From positions 463,524-527,523 of the forward strand of contig NZ_JACLAL010000004.1 in NCBI RefSeq assembly GCF_014280875.1: 64,000 nucleotides of DNA, written 5' to 3'. Shown here piece by piece: positions 17,819 to 25,678 of this stretch (within the stretch, counting starts at the first letter, position 1; each line of letters begins with the position of its first letter). This stretch comes from Paenirhizobium daejeonense. GTDB taxonomy: Bacteria; Pseudomonadota; Alphaproteobacteria; Rhizobiales; Rhizobiaceae. The notes under the pieces were generated by a model. The model made no database searches, had not been told where the DNA came from, and was given only the letters and a program-made list of their open reading frames with translations. Both the position numbers and the translations under genes were made by a program.

Positions 17819-18931
17819 ATGTCCTATTTCGTCCAAAATTTGCGTCGCTTTGCCGGCGAGCTTATGGAAGATCCGGTTGGGGGACCGGCAAGGATTTCCG
17901 CGGCCTTGAAGGTGAAGTGGAAGACCGGTCTCGAAGAGACTTTCGGCTCTTCAGGCATGGGCCGCCGCCTTGCGGCCCGGTATCGCGGACGTGGCGTCGT
18001 CCTGATGTTTCATGAGATCCATGAGGATGTCGAAGGCAACCTGCGCATGGGCTGCAGTCCGGATCAGTTGCGCACGGTGCTTTCTGCACTGAGGGCAGAG
18101 GGGAGGGATGTCATCACGCCGGATGAGGCCATGAAGCGCCTCGCCGATCCGCAGGCCGGTGACTTTGCCATAATGACCTTCGATGACGGTTATCGTGACA
18201 ACCGGACGCTGGCGTTGCCAATTCTGGAAGAATTCGGGGCGCCGATGACGATGTTCGTGCCGACGGGCATGGTGACACGGGAGGCCTATGCCTGGTGGCT
18301 TGGTCTCAGAGCGCTTTTTCTCAGCAGCGACGAGGTGGAGATCGAAGCGATGGAGCGGCGCTTAACGCTCGCGGATGCGCCATCCAGAAATGCGGCCCTG
18401 CGTCAGGTCGGTCTCTGGATCGGCACCGATCGTGCCCGGGCCGATGCACTCAAGCCGACTTTCGCCCGTCATTCCATATCCATTCCCGCCCTGATAGACG
18501 AGGTCGCGATGGACGAGCGTGAAATCCGTAGCTTTGCGGCTCATCCGCTTGTGACTATCGGTGGACATACCACGAGCCATACATTTCTCTCCCGTCTGGA
18601 CGACGCGGCGGCCTATCGGGACATTGCTGACAACAAGCGCTATCTCGAGAACCTTCTTGACCGTCCGGTCCGGCATTTCGCCTATCCTTACGGGACAGAG
18701 GGGGCCTGTGGAAAACGGGAGGCCGAATATGTCAGGGCCGCAGGCTTCGAAACAGGCTTCACCACTCGATCGGGTCATCTCTTCCCGGCACATCTATCGA
18801 CACCTTGCCTCATGCCCCGTGAGGATGCGGGTTTCGCGCACATGTCAGGTTCTCAGTTGGAAAATCGCCTGAGCGGCGCGCGCCGAGCGCTTGTCACGCA
18901 ATTTGGCGATCCCGTAGCCGGCCTTCGCTGA
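17819..18931 (+). CDS. Polysaccharide deacetylase (NodB/CE4 family)
   Basis: About 370 aa. CE4 motifs: FAIMTFDDGYRDNRTLALPIL (motif 1, catalytic Asp and metal Asp), IGGHTTSHTFLSRL (motif 2, the two zinc His) and HFAYPYGTEGACGKRE (motif 3). A 100-residue insert between motifs 1 and 2 is typical of the larger exopolysaccharide deacetylases. It should remove acetyl groups from a GlcNAc-type or acetylated polymer. There is no clear signal peptide, so cytoplasmic action on lipid-linked units is possible. ATG 17819 is preferred over 17792. Confidence 0.9.
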   Translation: MSYFVQNLRRFAGELMEDPVGGPARISAALKVKWKTGLEETFGSSGMGRRLAARYRGRGVVLMFHEIHEDVEGNLRMGCSPDQLRTVLSALRAEGRDVITPDEAMKRLADPQAGDFAIMTFDDGYRDNRTLALPILEEFGAPMTMFVPTGMVTREAYAWWLGLRALFLSSDEVEIEAMERRLTLADAPSRNAALRQVGLWIGTDRARADALKPTFARHSISIPALIDEVAMDEREIRSFAAHPLVTIGGHTTSHTFLSRLDDAAAYRDIADNKRYLENLLDRPVRHFAYPYGTEGACGKREAEYVRAAGFETGFTTRSGHLFPAHLSTPCLMPREDAGFAHMSGSQLENRLSGARRALVTQFGDPVAGLR

Positions 18932-19038
18932 CGGTATCGGTTCTCCACGACCGCAGACTTCTCCTTTCGGGTGAGAAAATGAGCAGGGAGATGGAACTCT
19001 TCTCCGGTCCCGGAGTTCAAGGGCCGGGAGGAATTCAC

Positions 19039-19287
19039 ATGTCCGAGATTTTCTGCGATATTGTCCCGCATTCTGAGGGATGGATGTTTGTGAGCGATGG
19101 CGTTCAATCGCCGATTTTTCCCTGCTATCAGATGGCAGTCGAGGCGGCATATAGACATGCCAACACCGAGGCGCGTGCTCATCGGTTTCTCGTCCTGCGA
19201 GAACAGGGGCTCAATGGCAGGATGCACGCGCTTACCAGCCACGACGAGACCACCATATCAGGGGGCGAAGCGGCGATCGTCCATTAG
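19039..19287 (+). CDS. Small DUF2188-like protein (82 aa)
   Basis: An 82-aa protein beginning MSEIFCDIVPHSEGWMFVSDGVQSPIFPCYQMAVEAA. The alternation of W/F strands with a helix (YQMAVEAAYRHANTEAR) resembles DUF2188-type small proteins. ATG 19039 has an excellent GGGAGGA 7 bp upstream, which decides the start over an in-frame codon at 18979. It stands between the deacetylase and a convergent BON-domain gene, and its function is unknown. Confidence 0.65.
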   Translation: MSEIFCDIVPHSEGWMFVSDGVQSPIFPCYQMAVEAAYRHANTEARAHRFLVLREQGLNGRMHALTSHDETTISGGEAAIVH

Positions 19288-19306
19288 TCAGGCGACGCTG
19301 CCGTTT

Positions 19307-19588
19307 TCATTCTATTGCTCGCTTGGCGACCTCTATGCTCACATTGACGTTCTCGACCCCAGGTACGGACTTCGCAACCTCGACCGCACGCTCGACTTCA
19401 TACGGCCAGAGAAGATTGCCACTTAGCGTAATTCCGGTGTCGGTCGCGGTTACGGTGAGATCGCTTGCGTCAACGCCCTGGGCGATCGCCAGGGCCCGGG
19501 CAACGGCGCTTTCCAGCCGCTCATGCTCGGGGTTTTCGATCTCGATCTCGGGAAGTTCCTCATGGAAACGTGGTGGTTTGAAAACCAT
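19307..19588 (-). CDS. BON-domain protein (93 aa)
   Basis: A 93-aa protein consisting of a short acidic tail and one BON domain: LESAVARALAIAQGVDASDLTVTATDTGITLSGNL, then the characteristic E-V-ERAVEVAKSVPGVENVNVSIEV. BON domains bind membranes or are associated with envelope stress. No signal peptide is visible, so it is probably cytoplasmic. AGAGAGG lies 5 bp before ATG 19588. It converges with the 82-aa gene, 19 bp apart. Confidence 0.85.
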   Translation of the reverse strand: MVFKPPRFHEELPEIEIENPEHERLESAVARALAIAQGVDASDLTVTATDTGITLSGNLLWPYEVERAVEVAKSVPGVENVNVSIEVAKRAIE

Positions 19589-19833
19589 TTCAGCCTCTCT
19601 TCAGGATGCCACCGCTGCTGGGAGCGTTAAGGCGCCACTGCGTTTGTTAAACGTCTTCCTTGCCTGACAACTCTCGAAACATCTGCTTTGTTCCGGTCAT
19701 CTCCGTTCCATGGTTGGCAGCACGTTGAACCTGCGTTATCAAAGGATTAGTGACTTCAGCGGCGGGGAGATCTGATGGATTCGTTTGAACGGTACGGTCT
19801 CGCCCACGTTTCGAGCGTGGGCCTGCCAAGACA

Positions 19834-21525
19834 ATGAACAGACTTTCAAAGTTTTTTCCTACAGCTTCGCTTAGTGTTTATCTCGTAGCCATGGCCATCC
19901 TGGCGACGGTTCCTCTGCTGATTTTCGTCGTTTTCCTGCTCTCCGAACTCGAGCGAAACGAATATGATGCCTTACGGCGCGAGGCGGCGCTGGATGCCCA
20001 GACCATCTCCGTCAATTTCGAACGCAAGCTGGAAGATATGGCGACGACCCTACGCCTTCTGTCCGGAGCGGCAGAGTTGAGGTCCGGCGATCTGGCAGCC
20101 TTTCACGCGCGCACTGCAACCAGTCTCGGGGGAGGCTCGCTCTATGTGCTGCTGGTGACGGCAGACGGCACGCAGAAGCTCAATACACGGGTGCCTTTCG
20201 GAACGCCGCTCGGAAAGATGTCCAATATCGCGGACCTGCATTCCGCCATTGCGGCGAAGCGCGTATTGGTCTCCGGCATTTTCTATGGTGGGACCGCGAA
20301 GCAGTGGGTCTTCAACCTGACGATGCCGCTTTCCGAAGACCTTTCGGGTGTAGGCGATGCCATCGTCCTGACCCAGAATGCCGGTGATCTCGCCAGCATG
20401 ACAACGACGGAGGGCCTCCCAAACGGTTGGTCGGCGGCCCTTCTCGATGGCGAAGGCAAGGTGATCGTCTCAAGCGGTCCAGATAACATTCCCTCCGCCC
20501 GGCCGTTCCCCGAGCAGATGCTGAGGCTCATGACAGGCGCCAATGCGAGCGCCGTTCTCGGTGATGGAGAGGCTAGAACGATGCTGGGTTACGCCAAGGT
20601 CGATGACTGGCCATGGCGCGTTGTGGTCTGGGGTCCCGTAACTGCGGCGCAGAGTACCATCGTCAGCACTTGGCGGCAGTTGATCCTTGGCAGCGTCGTC
20701 CTTCTCGGAATCAGCCTGTGCATCGTGTTGATCGCTGCCAATCAACTGCGTCGTTCGATCCGCCAGATTGCTCGTATGGCCGAGCGCATCGGTCATGGTG
20801 AGATCGTTTCGCCCGAGATCACCAAGGTCAAGGAGGCCAATCAGGTTTCCATTGCCCTATCCAATGCCTCTTTCGATCGCGCGCAGGCAGAAGAGCGGGT
20901 GCATTTCATCCTGCAGGAACTCGTGCACCGCACGAAGAACATCCTTTCTCTGGTGCAGGCAATGATGCGCCAGCTCGCCCGCAGCACAGATGACATCGAC
21001 GAATTCCAGAAGGCGGTGAGCGGTCGTCTGGCCGGCCTCGCCCAGTCGATCGAGGCTTTGGCCAAGCAGCAATGGGGCGGCATTCCCGTTTCGAGCGTCA
21101 TCAAGCTGCAACTAGGAACGGTGACGGGAGACAGTCAGCGCATAACGCTACGCGGACCGGATTTCCTTGCCAATGCCAATGCAGTTCAGAATCTCGGGCT
21201 TGTACTCCACGAACTGGCGACCAACTCGGTGAAATACGGTGCCTTGTCCGTGCCCGATGGCCATATTCTTGTGGAATGGGAACGTTTCGTCGACGAAGAA
21301 CAACAGGTTGCTCTTCGCATGCGCTGGAGCGAAAGCGGCGGTCCGCCGGTGAAGAAGCCATCCAGGCGCGGCTTCGGTACGACGGTCATCGAACGACACG
21401 CAGCCGCCGCGTTTGGCGGAAAGGTCACCATCGATTTCGATGAGAAGGGGCTATTGTGGTCGCTGGTTGCGCCGTTTTCCGCTTTCGAGAGCATACGCGA
21501 TCACGGCGAGCATCCGGTGTCGTGA
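19834..21525 (+). CDS. HWE-family sensor histidine kinase
   Basis: 563 aa. TM1 is at residues about 14-40 (SVYLVAMAILATVPLLIFVVFLL), then a periplasmic Cache-like sensor to about residue 280. TM2 (LILGSVVLLGISLCIVLIA) and a HAMP-like linker follow. The HWE/HisKA_2 core has the phosphoacceptor His at about residue 365 in ELVHRTKNILSLVQAMMRQ. The ATPase has LGLVLHELATNSVKYGA and a MRWSESGG strand, the W-x-E that names the family. No response regulator gene is adjacent, so it is an orphan. The ligand is unknown. Confidence 0.92.
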   Translation: MNRLSKFFPTASLSVYLVAMAILATVPLLIFVVFLLSELERNEYDALRREAALDAQTISVNFERKLEDMATTLRLLSGAAELRSGDLAAFHARTATSLGGGSLYVLLVTADGTQKLNTRVPFGTPLGKMSNIADLHSAIAAKRVLVSGIFYGGTAKQWVFNLTMPLSEDLSGVGDAIVLTQNAGDLASMTTTEGLPNGWSAALLDGEGKVIVSSGPDNIPSARPFPEQMLRLMTGANASAVLGDGEARTMLGYAKVDDWPWRVVVWGPVTAAQSTIVSTWRQLILGSVVLLGISLCIVLIAANQLRRSIRQIARMAERIGHGEIVSPEITKVKEANQVSIALSNASFDRAQAEERVHFILQELVHRTKNILSLVQAMMRQLARSTDDIDEFQKAVSGRLAGLAQSIEALAKQQWGGIPVSSVIKLQLGTVTGDSQRITLRGPDFLANANAVQNLGLVLHELATNSVKYGALSVPDGHILVEWERFVDEEQQVALRMRWSESGGPPVKKPSRRGFGTTVIERHAAAAFGGKVTIDFDEKGLLWSLVAPFSAFESIRDHGEHPVS

Positions 21526-21529
21526 GGCT

Positions 21530-21811
21530 TCAAGGCTGAGCTTTTATCCGTTGCAACGCCGCGGCCCGATCTCTGGCGGTGACCAGGATCTCGCGTATCT
21601 CGTCCCCGCGCTCTGCACCGGAGGCATAACCGGCCGAGGGGGTAAGGCCGGGGTCTTCGGCTCCATCGGGCGTCAGGACGTCCTGTTCCAGCGACCGGAC
21701 CATGTCTGTCAATGCCTCGGGCGACATCATCGCCGCAGCCAGCAGCGACACGAGTATCTCGCGATGGGCGTTCAATCGGCCCTCGACGGCCTGAGGTACC
21801 AGTTCTGCCAT
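21530..21811 (-). CDS. Conserved hypothetical protein (93 aa)
   Basis: A helical soluble protein: MAELVPQAVEGRLNAHREILVSLLAAAMMSPEALTDMVRS, a variable middle, then GDEIREILVTARDRAAALQRIKAQP. The start at 21811 is preferred because the upstream in-frame extension is Arg/Ser-rich and not helical like the rest. It converges on the HWE kinase with only 4 bp between stop codons. I do not recognise the family; short proteins with this pattern occur in rhizobia. Confidence 0.55.
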   Translation of the reverse strand: MAELVPQAVEGRLNAHREILVSLLAAAMMSPEALTDMVRSLEQDVLTPDGAEDPGLTPSAGYASGAERGDEIREILVTARDRAAALQRIKAQP

Positions 21812-22042
21812 AGCTCCAGCCCCTGTGTCTGTTCTGGATGAAGGTTGTCTGTCCGAAATGAAGGTGACGAAACAACGCGCCGACGGCCGAAAGGTTTCCG
21901 CCATCGTACACGCATCTTATCAGTAAACCGTTTTCCCCAAGCGGTATCATCTGATCGTCAAGAACAAGGCCTATCAGCCTGAAATAATCGATGCCTTGTG
22001 GGCGCATCCCACCCGAGGTCGAAAAACGGAAAGCTGTTTCAG

Positions 22043-22852
22043 ATGCCTACTGCCGAAGACGATGCTCGCTATGAGATTGCTCATGCCCTGACCATCGAGG
22101 CTGGAACATTGGCGCTCGCCCATTTCCGCAATCTGGAAGCGTTGGTCATTGAGGAGAAGAAGAGTGGCCAGGACGTGGTCAGCATCGCCGACCGCGAGGT
22201 AGAAGACCTGATCCGCAACCGGATTTCCGACGCTTTCCCCGATGACGGGTTTCTGGGTGAGGAGACGGGTCTTGGGGAAGGAGCAAGCGGGTATCGCTGG
22301 GTGGTCGATCCGATCGACGGCACAAGCTGCTTTCTGCATGGTTATCGGGAGTGGTGCGTTTCGGTCGCGTTGATGAAAGGTGATGAAACCATTATCGGCC
22401 TCGTCTACCAGCCGACCGTCGACGAGTTCTTCACTGCGCGCAAGGGAAGTGGTGCATTCCTTAATGGCAAGCCGATCCGAGTTGATGCCCGCGCGACGAT
22501 TGCCAACGGATTGCTGGGCCTTGGAGCGAACGGTCGCGTACCGATCCGTTCGATCACGTGTTTTGCCGAGGTGTTGCTGGAGGCCGGCGGCATGTTCATC
22601 CGCAGCGGCTCCGGTGCATTGATGTTGACCCATGTCGCCTGCGGTCGTCTCGCAGGCTATTACGAACCGCATATCAACGCCTGGGATTGCCTCGCAGCGC
22701 TTTGCCTGATCCGCGAGGCGGGCGGCTGGACTGCGGATTTTCCGGGTCCCCTCGGTCTTTTGGCGGGCGGCAAGGTGGCCGGAGCGGCGCCGCAGATCAG
22801 CGGCGAACTGGAAGCTCTGATAGAGCGTGCAACGGCCCGCGCTGCCATCTGA
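22043..22852 (+). CDS. Inositol monophosphatase family protein (HisN/CysQ-like)
   Basis: About 269 aa. The metal-binding motifs of the Mg-dependent, Li-sensitive phosphatases are complete: FLGEETG (Glu), WVVDPIDGTSCFLHG (DPIDGT, two Asp) and the C-terminal INAWDCLAALCLIREAGG (WD, third-metal Asp). Substrates in the family include inositol-1-P, histidinol-P and 3'-phosphoadenosine-5'-phosphate, and the sequence does not discriminate. Start 22043 gives MPTAEDDARYEIAHALTIEAG. It is the last gene before the chemotaxis operon and is not part of it. Confidence 0.9.
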   Translation: MPTAEDDARYEIAHALTIEAGTLALAHFRNLEALVIEEKKSGQDVVSIADREVEDLIRNRISDAFPDDGFLGEETGLGEGASGYRWVVDPIDGTSCFLHGYREWCVSVALMKGDETIIGLVYQPTVDEFFTARKGSGAFLNGKPIRVDARATIANGLLGLGANGRVPIRSITCFAEVLLEAGGMFIRSGSGALMLTHVACGRLAGYYEPHINAWDCLAALCLIREAGGWTADFPGPLGLLAGGKVAGAAPQISGELEALIERATARAAI

Positions 22853-23205
22853 TGTGACATTCGGCACGCTCTGAGCGCACTTGAAGCTCGCTGCAGTGCA
22901 GAAAGCTTCGAAATGACGCCGCCGGAAGGAATTCATTAACCTTCAGGCAAGGAATTAACCATAAAGATTGAAGGACACGTCGGAGAGGGACTCCCGCAAG
23001 GGGCGTTTCCGTCGGGCATGACGCCATCCCGTCGTACCGGTTTCGGTCCGGTATGAGAAGCATTGACACAATTCCGGGGTAAGCCTTCGCTGAAAGCGAT
23101 GCCGTCTGCCGCATCCTCAGATGTCGCCAACACGTGTATGCGCGCAATCGATGACAGACCCCGCAATGACAGGACCGCTCCCGTGAGATCGGTCCAGGAA
23201 CGGGG
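22853..23205. other. Promoter region of the icpA-che operon
   Basis: No gene is seen. It contains TTAACC (22936-22941) and TTAACCAT (22955-22962), two CtrA-like half-sites 19 bp apart. Next comes the GCATGA ... CCGGTATG block (23016-23055) resembling the flagellin leaders. A long leader of about 150 nt follows before the icpA start. Confidence 0.5.
23016..23055 (+). promoter_or_regulatory. Class III leader-like element upstream of icpA
   Basis: GCATGA at 23016-23021 is followed 37 bp later by ATG in CCGGTATG. The stretch between reads CGTCGTACCGGTTTCGGTCCGG, close to the third tandem flagellin leader (GCCGTTACCGGTTCACGCCGG). Chemotaxis and flagellin genes are both class III in Sinorhizobium, so shared control is expected. 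The match is looser than among the flagellins. Confidence 0.4.
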
Positions 23206-24864
23206 ATGGCAGTGGGGCAGGTTTCGCCGTCAGATCGGCCGGGAAACGCACAGGCAGGCAGCCTGCGCGACCGGTTGCGTTTTGCCGGCCTGGACGACGG
23301 CTTCTGCGATCTTCTCCGCCAGCATCGCCATGTACTGGAACCCAGTCTCAAGCTGGGGCTTCGCGATCTTTTTCAGCGTCTTCAGACCTTTCCTGATGCC
23401 GCCCGCAATTTCTCCAGCGAGCGACAGTTCGACCGTCTGCACGACCTGCTTGCCTCCCATTGGGAAGTGCTCACCGACGCGCGTTTCGATGCGCTTTATG
23501 CCGAGCGGGTCAAGGTACTGTCCGATACCGAGAGCCGCATGGGCCTCGATCCGCGCTGGCATGTTGCCGGCCATGGCGTTGTGCTGGAGCATCTGCTCGG
23601 CGCGGTAATGCAGGATCTGGCGGGCCGCAGCCTTCTTTCCACCGGTCGAAAGAAGAACCGCGAGATTGCCGATCTGGTCGGCGCCATCGTCCGGCTGGTG
23701 ATGGTCGATGTCGAGATTGCCGTCTCGCTGCGGTTCAACGAGCTGCGCGTCAAGCATCACAAGGAACTCGCCGCACAGCGCGAAAAGGACCGCGCCGTCT
23801 TTGAGGAAATCTTCACGCCCGTTGTCGATGCCCTTGCCGAACGGGACCTGACGGTTCGCATTCCAGATGGCGTGCCTGAAATCCATGCCGCTCTTGCAGG
23901 CCGGATGAATGCGGCACTCGACCAGTTGCAGCAGGCCTTTCTCTCCTCCGAGGAAAAGGCCCGTCTTGCCGAAACCTCGACCTCGGCATTCACGGCTGCG
24001 GCGGAAGATTTTGCCGGCCGCGCCGGAAACCAGTCCGAGGGGCTGAAGGATGCGGCCGATATCCTCGATAAACTGACGGCCGGGGTGCGCGAGAGCGCGG
24101 GAAAAACAAGGGCCGCGGAACAAAGTGTTGCAGCAACCCGCCAGTCGGTCGAGGCGAGCGGCAATGTCGTGGGGCAGGCGATTTCCGCCATGTCGGACAT
24201 CGAGGCATCCGCAGAACAGATCGGCCATATCATCGGCGCCATCGACGAGATCGCTTTCCAGACAAATCTTCTGGCGCTCAATGCGGGGATCGAGGCAGCG
24301 CGCGCTGGCGATAGCGGTCGAGGCTTTGCCGTGGTCGCGCAGGAAGTGCGGGCGCTCGCCCAGCGATCGGCGGATGCCGCCCGGGAAATCAAGACCCTTG
24401 TCGCCACCACCAAGGCGCAGGTCGAGGCAGGCGTCGACATGGTCGCCCGCACCCAGGAAGCGATCGGTGGCATCGTCACACAAGTCGGCGGTATCAATGA
24501 TGCGGTCGCCGATATCGCGCGGGAGAGCGCCACCCAGGCGGCAGGGCTGGAAGCCGTTGCCGGTACGGTCGCAAACCTCGGTACGGAAGCAGCGGAAAAC
24601 GCCGCACGCGCCCGTCAGTCGCACGAGGGCACCGACCGACTGCACACCGTCATCCTCGAACTCGGTCGCACCATCCGAGAATTTCATATCGAACGGCAGG
24701 GCAGGCCGCCGAAGGCGGCTCGCCCGGCGTTTGAGATTGCCGGCGCAGCAGCACCTGCGATCCATCCGGCAGAACAGCCGCAGCCGCTTTCAGTGGCTCA
24801 CGACGATTTCGCATTCGATGACGATTTCGACTTCCATGTCGGGATCGCAGGGCTCGGAGGTTGA
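23206..24864 (+). CDS. icpA: Soluble globin-domain chemoreceptor IcpA
   Basis: A 552-aa cytoplasmic methyl-accepting chemotaxis protein with no transmembrane helix. Residues about 20-190 resemble the globin-coupled-sensor domain ([28 protein letters not shown]). A HAMP-like linker follows, then the signalling hairpin with [21 protein letters not shown] and [15 protein letters not shown]. It heads the che operon exactly like Sinorhizobium IcpA. Odd point: aligning RFDxxYxER...RMGLxPRW with heme-binding globin sensors puts Glu109 where the proximal heme His is expected. The C-terminus is acidic and aromatic ([12 protein letters not shown]). Confidence 0.93.
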   Translation: MAVGQVSPSDRPGNAQAGSLRDRLRFAGLDDGFCDLLRQHRHVLEPSLKLGLRDLFQRLQTFPDAARNFSSERQFDRLHDLLASHWEVLTDARFDALYAERVKVLSDTESRMGLDPRWHVAGHGVVLEHLLGAVMQDLAGRSLLSTGRKKNREIADLVGAIVRLVMVDVEIAVSLRFNELRVKHHKELAAQREKDRAVFEEIFTPVVDALAERDLTVRIPDGVPEIHAALAGRMNAALDQLQQAFLSSEEKARLAETSTSAFTAAAEDFAGRAGNQSEGLKDAADILDKLTAGVRESAGKTRAAEQSVAATRQSVEASGNVVGQAISAMSDIEASAEQIGHIIGAIDEIAFQTNLLALNAGIEAARAGDSGRGFAVVAQEVRALAQRSADAAREIKTLVATTKAQVEAGVDMVARTQEAIGGIVTQVGGINDAVADIARESATQAAGLEAVAGTVANLGTEAAENAARARQSHEGTDRLHTVILELGRTIREFHIERQGRPPKAARPAFEIAGAAAPAIHPAEQPQPLSVAHDDFAFDDDFDFHVGIAGLGG

Positions 24865-25000
24865 GGGGATTGTTTACCACCTTCGGGTACACAAGGAATA
24901 TCGGGCGGGCCATGCGACCTGAGGATCGGCGGAGGTACGGACCGCCGTGCAGCAGGCAGCGTTATGATGTCCAGGGGCTCGTAAGACAAGGAAAGAACTG

Positions 25001-25297
25001 ATGGCAAGCAAGAAAGGCGAACAGAAGAGTCTGAAACTGTCCGCAGTGCTGGACCTGAATGAGGCTTCGAACCTTCGGGAAAACCTCATGTCCCTGCGCG
25101 GCAGCGGACTGGCGGTCGACGCTTCGGGCGTCGAGCGTGTCGGCGCCCAGTGTGTGCAGATCCTCATGGCTGGTGCGAACGCATGGGAAACGGACAAGAA
25201 GCCCTTCTCTTTCGTGAAGGTCTCAGATGCCTTCACCAAGACACTTCAACTGATTGGCGTGAACATTGATCATCTGCTCGCTAAGGAGAGCCGGTAA
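25001..25297 (+). CDS. cheS: STAS-domain chemotaxis protein CheS
   Basis: A 98-aa single STAS domain: LKLSAVLDLNEASNLRENLMSLRGSGLAVDASGVERVGAQCVQILMAG, ending KTLQLIGVNIDHLLAKESR. In Sinorhizobium CheS binds the P1/P2 part of CheA and strengthens CheY1-P binding, so CheY1 can work as a phosphate sink. The start lies 136 bp after icpA. Its stop codon overlaps the first base of cheY1, giving tight coupling. Confidence 0.93.
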   Translation: MASKKGEQKSLKLSAVLDLNEASNLRENLMSLRGSGLAVDASGVERVGAQCVQILMAGANAWETDKKPFSFVKVSDAFTKTLQLIGVNIDHLLAKESR

Positions 25298-25662
25298 TGA
25301 AGAAAAAAGTACTCACAGTGGATGACTCCAGAACCATCCGTAACATGCTGCTGGTAACCCTCAACAATGCAGGCTTCGAAACCATTCAGGCCGAAGACGG
25401 CGTGGAAGGCCTCGAGGTTCTCGAGGAAGCCAACCCCGACGTCATCGTGACGGATATCAACATGCCGCGCCTCGATGGCTTTGGTTTCATCGAAGGTGTT
25501 CGCCGTAACGAAAAGTATCGCGCTGTTCCGATCCTGGTTCTCACCACGGAAAGCGATGCGGAGAAGAAGAACCGCGCTCGCCAGGCTGGCGCGACCGGCT
25601 GGATCGTCAAGCCTTTCGATCCGACCAAACTGATCGATGCCATCGAGCGTGTAACCGCCTAA
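25297..25662 (+). CDS. cheY1: Response regulator CheY1 (phosphate sink)
   Basis: A 121-aa stand-alone receiver. The acidic pocket is VDDS (D9, D10), the phospho-acceptor is Asp53 in VTDINMPRLDG, Thr is in VLTTESD, and Lys is in WIVKPFDP. In Sinorhizobium CheY1 does not drive the motor but drains phosphate from CheY2-P through CheA. Position between cheS and cheA identifies it as CheY1. Confidence 0.95.
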   Translation: MKKKVLTVDDSRTIRNMLLVTLNNAGFETIQAEDGVEGLEVLEEANPDVIVTDINMPRLDGFGFIEGVRRNEKYRAVPILVLTTESDAEKKNRARQAGATGWIVKPFDPTKLIDAIERVTA

Positions 25663-25678
25663 GCCGGGATTTTCTCCT

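Noticed and set aside
9917..18931. Genomic island integrated at tRNA-Phe
   Set aside because: No integrase, no direct repeat of the tRNA 3' end within the window and no obvious change in base composition; it is kept only as a question under the EPS finding.
19647..19829. 60-codon open frame upstream of the HWE kinase
   Set aside because: No ribosome binding site, no conserved pattern; it occupies the probable promoter region of neighbouring genes.
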